20,742 nt of DNA, from assembly GCA_964293585.1 (NCBI GenBank), contig CAXYYS010000032.1, positions 1 to 20,742 of the forward strand, written 5' to 3'. Under the pieces are notes generated by a model. The model ran no database searches and was not told the DNA's origin. It saw only the letters and a list, made by a program, of their open reading frames with translations. The translations under genes were made by a program, and so were the position numbers. Origin of the DNA: JAKVKY01 sp964293585 (GTDB taxonomy: Bacteria > Bacillota > Negativicutes > Acidaminococcales > Acidaminococcaceae). Shown here one piece after another: positions 14,970-20,742 of the stretch (the stretch's first letter is position 1; each line of letters opens with the position of its first letter).

Positions 14970-17561
14970 GTGAGTAAAGGTAAACTGGCGGCCTTGTTGC
15001 TTTTGGTGTGTGTACTGGCTGGAGGATTCTGGTATTATCAGCATTCGCAGACAGGTACGCAACAGACAGGTGCGTATGCCAACCTAACAGATTTTACAAC
15101 AGAATATCAGGCCAAGGATGAAGTGGCAGCAGCGAACAAAGCTTATGCGGAAGCAGTACCGGCCAAGGTAATTGTTGGTAAACCGGGAGATAAGTCTAAA
15201 GAAATCGCCCTGACTTTTGACGGTATGGCAGACAGGGGGGTTATGGAAGGGGTTGTTACGGCCCTGCAAAAGTATAAGCTGACGGGAACGTTCTTTTTAG
15301 AAGGTCAAAATGCGGCCCAGGATGCAAAACTGGTGGCTGCAATTGATAAAGCTGGATTCCCCATGGAAAATTATAGTTTCATTGGTATCAGCCAGGGGGA
15401 GCGCCTTTCGCAAGAACAACTTCTGACAGAACTGTGCCGGACGCAGAAAGTGCTGCGAGTTACGGCAGGCAAACCTGCAACTTTACTTAAGCTGGACAGG
15501 ACACGTTACGTGCCAGATCTTCTGAAAGGGGCCAAGGCCTGCGGTTTAGATTATGCCGTGCAGTCCACGGTCTATGTACCTGTGCCTTCTATAACTACGG
15601 CTGCAGAAGCAGAGCAGTTTGTAGCAACTTTAAAGCCAGGCAGCATAGTGTCTGTACAACTGGGAGTTCCTGCCGGTATTGTTTTTGAAAAAGGTAAGAC
15701 TGATGATAGACCGGCAGTTGATAAGCAGCCTAATCTTAAAATAAAAGAAACACCGGCTGCGGTGCCGGCTGTCGTAGATGTAGTGAACTGGGTTTGTGCT
15801 GCGCTGGTTAAAGACGGTTATGCCGTGGTGCCTGTGACGGCATTTAAAGATACGGCAGTTACGGGTACGGTAGCTCCGGCAGCTAAACCGGCGCCTAAAA
15901 AAGCAGCGTTGGCGGCTTTGTGGGCTTATCTGGAAAAAGCTGGAACGAATTTATGGGGTAGTTCTGTCGTTTATGCTGCACCAGCACCTAAAAAGGGTAC
16001 GGTCCATAAGGCAGATCTTTCCGCAGGTGTATCAGACGGTTATCTGGCGGGACTAAAAGAAAATAATGGTGGACGGTTGGCAGCTGAAGAAAAAATGCTG
16101 TATACCACAGAACAGTCTGTACCGTTTACCTTTACGGGTTTCACCCGCAGAGATGCGGTGGATTATGTGTTAGGCGGTTTAAAAGAAATTAATAGTAAGG
16201 CGACTTTCTTTGTTTCAGAGCGTGAGTTGACCAGAGACAAAGCTAATATTGATGCTATTGCCGCTTCCGGTCAGGAACTGGCAGTTGCTATAGCGCCTAA
16301 GCCCGCAGAGGACTTTAATGCTGTTTGTCGTGATATTTTGCGCGTACGTAATAAGCTGCAAAGCCAGTACGGGGTTACTACATATCTGGTTAAACAACCT
16401 TCAGGTGCGGTCAGTGAGGTGACCAGGGAGGCAGTTAGCGCCTTGCACATGCATCTTATCGGCTCAACGATGAACGTGGTACAGACCCGCCATAAGGATG
16501 TGCAGGATTCGGAACAGGTATTTCGTGAGATTTTTGGTAAATCAGTCTACTCTGTTGGCAGAGGCTGGCTCATCAACATCCGTACCGATTTTTACACTAA
16601 CCCCAAATTGGCAGCGGAAATGTTGCTTTTGATTAAACGTCGTAAAGTGGATAATATTGCTTATAATTCTTATGATGATGTTTATGGTAAAAATAAGGCG
16701 AACGATTCCGGATATGTTGTAAAAAGCATCGGTTCCATCCTTGCCGACACAGAAAAACGGTGGACATATCCTGTACCGGAAAAAGATTACCTGCCTGTTA
16801 CAAAACGTGCACAGGTATTGGATTCTGATTCGGTAGAAGATTTATTGTCTGCTATGCATAACCGGTATATTGGTGCAGTAGATGTAGACTATACGGACCG
16901 GATGCTGGGCTTTAAAAAAGCAGATACGGAAAAATTTGATATGACCGGCAAGATCAAGATGACCAAGCCGATGGTTTTCTTTACTTTTGATGACTGGGGC
17001 ACAGATGCGCCGATTAATAAACTGCTCTATGTGTTCCGGAAACATCATGTACCGGCAACTTTCTTTATCCTGACGCATAATGTGCCCAACAATCCTAACT
17101 TACTGCGGGCTATTGCCGAAGAAGGACATGATATTGGCAGTCATACGAACCTGCATAAACCTATGGCTATCAGAAACGCCAAAAACAAACAGGTTCCGAC
17201 CATGAATTACACAGAATTCTATGATGATATGGACTTGTCCTGGAAAAAGTTATGCAGCGTTACCGGTGATGTAAGTATCAACGGCAAGCCTGCGTTAACC
17301 CATCTGTTTAGACCGCCTACATTGGCTATCAGCGAACTGGGTATGGAAGCAGTTTTCCAGAATGGATTCACCTATTCTGTCAGTGGCAGTACCAGTACGG
17401 AAGACTATAGCGCCAAGTCCCTGGATCAAATGATTAAGCGCATTACAGATGGCCTCTATATTCACGGTAAGGTTAAACCGGGTGCTATTTTTGTCATGCA
17501 CATGAGTGACCCGGCAAAATATACGGCAGTGGCACTGGACTATGTGTTAACAGCTAATTAG
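14970..17561 (+). CDS. Membrane-anchored triple NodB-domain polysaccharide deacetylase
   Basis: An 863-residue protein from GTG 14970, which follows GGGGGAAG by 5 bases; an in-frame GTG at 14955 lacks a ribosome site. A single N-terminal membrane span (about residues 5-23) places the rest in the periplasm. Three NodB (carbohydrate esterase 4) homology regions are visible. The first (about 78-290) has TFDG at D84-G85 in place of the catalytic Asp pair and no HxxxH. The second (about 383-560) has TFTG (T389-G390). The third (about 667-863) has TFDDWG with D674-D675, the metal motif SHTNLH with H725 and H729, FRPP (781-783) and VMHM with H844, so it should be active. A Lys/Pro/Ala-rich linker lies at about 290-370. 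The likely role is trimming acetyl groups from a polysaccharide. The ending at TAG may be premature (see findings). Confidence 0.88.
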   Translation: MSKGKLAALLLLVCVLAGGFWYYQHSQTGTQQTGAYANLTDFTTEYQAKDEVAAANKAYAEAVPAKVIVGKPGDKSKEIALTFDGMADRGVMEGVVTALQKYKLTGTFFLEGQNAAQDAKLVAAIDKAGFPMENYSFIGISQGERLSQEQLLTELCRTQKVLRVTAGKPATLLKLDRTRYVPDLLKGAKACGLDYAVQSTVYVPVPSITTAAEAEQFVATLKPGSIVSVQLGVPAGIVFEKGKTDDRPAVDKQPNLKIKETPAAVPAVVDVVNWVCAALVKDGYAVVPVTAFKDTAVTGTVAPAAKPAPKKAALAALWAYLEKAGTNLWGSSVVYAAPAPKKGTVHKADLSAGVSDGYLAGLKENNGGRLAAEEKMLYTTEQSVPFTFTGFTRRDAVDYVLGGLKEINSKATFFVSERELTRDKANIDAIAASGQELAVAIAPKPAEDFNAVCRDILRVRNKLQSQYGVTTYLVKQPSGAVSEVTREAVSALHMHLIGSTMNVVQTRHKDVQDSEQVFREIFGKSVYSVGRGWLINIRTDFYTNPKLAAEMLLLIKRRKVDNIAYNSYDDVYGKNKANDSGYVVKSIGSILADTEKRWTYPVPEKDYLPVTKRAQVLDSDSVEDLLSAMHNRYIGAVDVDYTDRMLGFKKADTEKFDMTGKIKMTKPMVFFTFDDWGTDAPINKLLYVFRKHHVPATFFILTHNVPNNPNLLRAIAEEGHDIGSHTNLHKPMAIRNAKNKQVPTMNYTEFYDDMDLSWKKLCSVTGDVSINGKPALTHLFRPPTLAISELGMEAVFQNGFTYSVSGSTSTEDYSAKSLDQMIKRITDGLYIHGKVKPGAIFVMHMSDPAKYTAVALDYVLTAN

Positions 17562-17684
17562 AAAAAGCCTGAAGGAGATCCGGCCAAATTTACAGTGGGA
17601 AGATTATCTGATTATCTGAAAAATGGTTATAGTCAGGTTCCCAGTCAGAAAGAAAAGAATAAGCGGAAGATAGAATGGTGGTAA
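17562..17684 (+). other. In-frame 40-codon continuation after the amber stop
   Basis: Directly after the TAG (17559-17561) the same frame stays open for 40 codons to TAA 17682-17684. It reads as a helix and strand with DPAKFTVGRLSDYLKNGY and then a Lys-rich tail. In NodB-fold enzymes the chain after the last His motif normally continues through a helix to a final strand followed by a S/D-x-L motif, which this segment resembles. If it is translated, the next gene starts only 8 bases later, typical for an operon, rather than 131. Readthrough, a recent nonsense change or a base-call error could all explain it. Confidence 0.5.
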
Positions 17685-17692
17685 GATATTAG

Positions 17693-19531
17693 ATGGCCCA
17701 AAAAGATACGGTTCAGGACATATTAATGGAGCCGCGCAAAGACAGACGCCTGCTCCCCAATGTTCCTGATTTACGACACCGGCGTACTGCTTTTGACCGG
17801 CGCCATGTCCAGACAACTTTTAAAGAAGGATTTAATGACTTTAGAGATATTGAGCAGGAAGAGGAAGGCGGCAAACGTTATGTGGTGGACTATGAAGTCA
17901 CCATCGTCTGCAATAAAGCTTTCCAACTGCGGAAGTCCTTTACGGTAAAGGCAAAGGATATTTCTTGCAGCGGCATCTTGCTGGAAATCCCTGCGACCAT
18001 GATAGATTATCTATCTTCTCTAAAGACAGTACGCCTGAAGTTTACTATTACTCCCGGATCCCTGGCAGAGGGCCTGGAGATGGATGTAAACATGCTGGCA
18101 GATGTCATCCGTTTTGTTCCCAGGACGGATGGTACGTCTTTGTGCGGCCTAAAATTCCATGAGAACCTGGTGGAATATGCTAATAGCCGGAAAGGACGTT
18201 TTATTCTGCCGGTTACTTCCTTACTCCTGGCCTGCATCGTGCTGGTTATTATCCTGATGCGTACCGAGAGCGTGGTATATTTTAAATTTAATAAGACACT
18301 GTACATGTACAGTATCATAGCTGCGACTTTCTTGCTAAGCCGGTATATTTTTGCTACATTTTATAAACCGGAACCGGTGGATGTAAATTTTACACCCAGC
18401 GTGACGATTATTATTCCTTGCTTTAATGAGGAAACCTGGATTGACAGGACTATCATCGGCTGTACGAATCAGTTCTATCCACCTGATAAACTAGAAGTCC
18501 TCGTGGTAGATGACTGCTCTAATGATCATTCGGTAGATCGTATTAAAGATACGATTGAACGGATGAAGAAAGAACAGGGAGAAGATTTGGCAGAAAGGGT
18601 GCACTATTTTGTGCAACCGGTGAATAAGGGAAAACGTGAAGCCCTGGCTTTAGGGGCACAAAAAGCTCGCGGTGAGTTAATAGTCTTTGTGGACATCGAT
18701 AGTTTCCTGGATCCATTTGCCGTGATTAATGTGGTCCAACCTTTCCATGATCTTAAGGTGGGAGGCGTTTCCGGGCGTACGGATGTGGCTAATACCTATA
18801 CGAACAGTTTGACCAAGATGCAGGCTGTCCGCTATTATATCGCATTCCGGATCATGAAGGCTTCGGAGGGGTTCTTTAATGCGGTTACCTGCTTGTCAGG
18901 CCCCTTGTCCTGCTACCGGAAAGATTTAATTTTAAAATACAGCGATGACTGGCTGCACCAGACATTTTTAGGGCAGAAGGCAACCTTTGGTGACGATCGC
19001 AGCATGACGAATTTCATCCTGCGCCATGATCGGTGTGATTATCAGGATACGGCTGTCTGCCATACCATTGTGCCTAATGATTACAGTGTCTTTTTAAAAC
19101 AGCAGATGCGGTGGAAGAGATCCTGGCTGAGGGAATCTTTAATTGCGGCTAAGTTCATGTGGAAAAAGGAGCCTTTTATGGCGCTGTGTTTTTATATGGG
19201 TGTTCTTGTCCCCATACTGGCGCCAATTATTGTCCTATATAACTTAATCTATATCCCTATCACACATAGGGTTTTCCCGGTTACGTTCATCCTGGGTATG
19301 ATCATGATGGCTGCCTTGATGAGTGTGACTCAGCTTTTCTTACGTAAAAGTACCACGTGGCTTTATGGTATTTGGTTCTGCCTATATTATGAAGCAGTTT
19401 TGCTGTGGCAGATGCCCATTGCCTGGGTAACATTCTGGAAATCTACGTGGGGTACGCGCATGACACCGGCAGATATTTTGGAAAAGCAAAAGAAGGAAGC
19501 AGCTGCAGTAGCGGGGGCAGGGAAAAAATGA
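17693..19531 (+). CDS. PilZ-like/GT2 fusion: processive polysaccharide synthase of the hyaluronan/chitin synthase type
   Basis: A 612-residue membrane enzyme. Residues about 65-165 resemble a PilZ c-di-GMP receptor domain, with the DISCSG motif (89-94); the partner RxxxR motif is not clear at its usual place, though an Arg-rich segment (RKDRR, RHRR, DRRH) lies at about 15-38. Two membrane spans follow (about 170-189 and 203-223). The family 2 glycosyltransferase domain has VVDDCS (D273, D274), VDIDS (D334, D336), GDDRSMTN (D434, D435) and QQMRW (470-474), the set found in HasA and NodC synthases. Three or more further spans lie at about 495-520, 527-549 and 553-581. Such enzymes polymerise UDP-sugars and pass the chain across the inner membrane. 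The ATG has only a weak ribosome site (GGTGG). The stop overlaps the next start. Confidence 0.88.
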   Translation: MAQKDTVQDILMEPRKDRRLLPNVPDLRHRRTAFDRRHVQTTFKEGFNDFRDIEQEEEGGKRYVVDYEVTIVCNKAFQLRKSFTVKAKDISCSGILLEIPATMIDYLSSLKTVRLKFTITPGSLAEGLEMDVNMLADVIRFVPRTDGTSLCGLKFHENLVEYANSRKGRFILPVTSLLLACIVLVIILMRTESVVYFKFNKTLYMYSIIAATFLLSRYIFATFYKPEPVDVNFTPSVTIIIPCFNEETWIDRTIIGCTNQFYPPDKLEVLVVDDCSNDHSVDRIKDTIERMKKEQGEDLAERVHYFVQPVNKGKREALALGAQKARGELIVFVDIDSFLDPFAVINVVQPFHDLKVGGVSGRTDVANTYTNSLTKMQAVRYYIAFRIMKASEGFFNAVTCLSGPLSCYRKDLILKYSDDWLHQTFLGQKATFGDDRSMTNFILRHDRCDYQDTAVCHTIVPNDYSVFLKQQMRWKRSWLRESLIAAKFMWKKEPFMALCFYMGVLVPILAPIIVLYNLIYIPITHRVFPVTFILGMIMMAALMSVTQLFLRKSTTWLYGIWFCLYYEAVLLWQMPIAWVTFWKSTWGTRMTPADILEKQKKEAAAVAGAGKK

Positions 19532-20742
19532 CCTTAGGTAATGAAGCATTTACCCAAAAAAGAGATAAAGTTAAAATAATTCGTACGGTGCTGGAAGTTA
19601 TTATCATTCTCCTGCTTGTCTATGTGGCCGTGACGAATTTGTTCGTCTTTGAAAAATATAAGCCTTATGACAGGAATACGACAACGATGTCGGATAATGG
19701 CGGGTTTGTGGCCTTATCTTACTTTGGCGTGGACAGGATTGGCAATAATACCTTGATTGGTCTGGAACAATTGGACCACCATCTGGAAGTTTTAAAGAAG
19801 CAAGGCTATGTGACCATCAGCCAGCAAGATATTGTTGATTACTATACAAATGGCAAAGCTTTGCCGAAGAAGTCTCTCTTCCTGCTTTTTGAAGATGGAC
19901 GGCGTGACACAGCTATTTTTGCGGAAAAATTGTTGCACCGGTACAATTATGAAGGCACTATTTTTACTTATGTCGATAAGTTTGAGAATAAAGACCCGAA
20001 ATTCCTGATGCCGGATGAAATGAAAAACTTGGCGGCCACAGGTTTCTGGGAACTGGGGACGAATGGTTACCGGTTGCATTTTATCAATGTCTATGACCGG
20101 TATGATAATTATCTGGGCGACATGGAGCCGTTAATGCATTCCATGGTCCAGCCTGTGCTGGGACGCAAATATAATCACTATCTGATGGATTATCTGCGTG
20201 ATGCCAATGGTTATCCCCTGGAAAGTTATCAGGCCATTAAGAACCGCATCAGTTTCGATTATGAAAAATTGCGGGATGTCTACACTAAGCAGTTAGGCTA
20301 TGTACCTGGCGCGTATGTGTTGATGCATGCCAATACCGGTATGTTTGGCAACAATCAAAAAGTTAGTGATGTGAACGGCTATTGGATTCAAAAATTATTT
20401 AAGATGAATTTTAACCGTGAAGGTTATTCTACCAATACCCGGGACAGCAGCATCTATGATCTGACCAGGATGCAGCCTCAGGCTTACTGGCCCGCCAACC
20501 ATCTTCTGATGCGGATTAAGTATGACCATAACGATGATATTACTTTTGAGCCGGGAGATGAAGAGCGGCAAAAAGTATGGAAGACCACGGCCGGTGCCTC
20601 CGAGATTAGGCATGACCAGATTATCTTGACGACGGAGCCTTCTAAAGAGGGCAAGATGTTTTTGAATGATGGCGTAGAGTATAAGAATTTTAATTTATAT
20701 ACTACTTTACGTGGTAATGCTTTCGGACAGCAAAAAATCTGG
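19528..20742 (+). CDS. Membrane-anchored deacetylase-like protein, PgaB-type NodB fold (3' partial)
   Basis: This gene starts at ATG 19528, overlapping the synthase stop by four bases (ATGA), and stays open for 405 codons to the window end. A membrane span lies at about residues 21-40. The following region looks like the N-terminal half of PgaB/IcaB-type deacetylases: LDHHLEVLKKQGYVTIS (about 83-99), then LPKKSLFLLFEDG. The catalytic Asp pair is E122-D123 instead of D-D. The metal motif, usually GHWEIGSHTYDLH in this group, reads GFWELGTNGYRLH (172-184), so the first metal His is N179 while H184 is kept. The C-terminal part from about 300 is strand-rich and unassigned. It is probably a binding or pseudo-enzyme partner of the synthase, but altered catalysis cannot be excluded. 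Translational coupling suggests a complex. Confidence 0.75.
   Translation, partial: MTLGNEAFTQKRDKVKIIRTVLEVIIILLLVYVAVTNLFVFEKYKPYDRNTTTMSDNGGFVALSYFGVDRIGNNTLIGLEQLDHHLEVLKKQGYVTISQQDIVDYYTNGKALPKKSLFLLFEDGRRDTAIFAEKLLHRYNYEGTIFTYVDKFENKDPKFLMPDEMKNLAATGFWELGTNGYRLHFINVYDRYDNYLGDMEPLMHSMVQPVLGRKYNHYLMDYLRDANGYPLESYQAIKNRISFDYEKLRDVYTKQLGYVPGAYVLMHANTGMFGNNQKVSDVNGYWIQKLFKMNFNREGYSTNTRDSSIYDLTRMQPQAYWPANHLLMRIKYDHNDDITFEPGDEERQKVWKTTAGASEIRHDQIILTTEPSKEGKMFLNDGVEYKNFNLYTTLRGNAFGQQKIW

Noticed and set aside
17595..17684. A separate 29-codon gene starting at GTG 17595
   Set aside because: The AAGGAG at 17572-17577 is 17 bases away, and the frame is the same as the upstream deacetylase; continuation of that gene explains it better.
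1..20742. CRISPR arrays, insertion sequences, tRNA or rRNA genes
   Set aside because: No spaced direct repeats, transposase-like frames, terminal inverted repeats with target duplications, or tRNA-like cloverleaf with a proper T-loop were seen.

Overview
The window looks like chromosomal DNA from a diderm (Gram-negative-walled) Firmicute, most likely class Negativicutes. Three things point there. The ribosomal and RNA polymerase proteins are Firmicute-like: RpoC matches the Bacillus type at both ends, RpoB carries an acidic C-terminal tail, and an L10-type leader precedes rplJ. The same window encodes an outer-membrane beta-barrel with an N-terminal region resembling an S-layer homology (SLH) domain, the layout of Negativicutes OmpM-type porins. 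Base composition is moderate. A genus cannot be fixed by eye; Acidaminococcaceae-like is a guess.

Region 1 (1-3690) is the classic translation/transcription block: the 3' end of tuf with its terminator, a near-consensus promoter, then rpmG-secE-nusG-rplK-rplA, an L10-binding attenuator leader, rplJ-rplL and a strong terminator. Several junctions carry small RNA structures: a hairpin between Shine-Dalgarno and start of nusG, a likely L1 site before rplA, a GUAA-loop hairpin over the rplA stop, and a hairpin between rplJ and rplL.

Region 2 (3700-11850) is rpoB-rpoC with its own promoter and a structured leader of about 220 bases that contains a terminator-like hairpin. A strong terminator follows rpoC. 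RpoC has an insertion of about 156 residues inside the C-terminal zinc region, made of two extra copies of the module that normally occurs once there. The usual rpsL-rpsG-fusA genes do not follow rpoC.

Region 3 (11786-12258) is an AT-rich intergenic stretch ending in a good extended -10 promoter.

Region 4 (12259-20742, running off the end) is a tightly spaced same-strand cluster that reads as an exopolysaccharide machine: a TviB/WbpO-type UDP-N-acetylhexosamine 6-dehydrogenase makes the uronic precursor; a membrane GT2 synthase of the hyaluronan/chitin synthase type, with a PilZ-like (c-di-GMP receptor) domain at its N-terminus, polymerises and probably translocates the chain; a membrane-anchored protein with three NodB-type deacetylase domains (only the third with an intact active site) and a second deacetylase-like membrane protein with altered catalytic residues sit in the periplasm; and an SLH-like outer-membrane barrel could be the exit pore. 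This combination is the best candidate for a little-described synthase-dependent, c-di-GMP-controlled secretion system. An in-frame amber codon near the end of the triple-NodB gene, followed by 40 coding-like codons, is a separate oddity.
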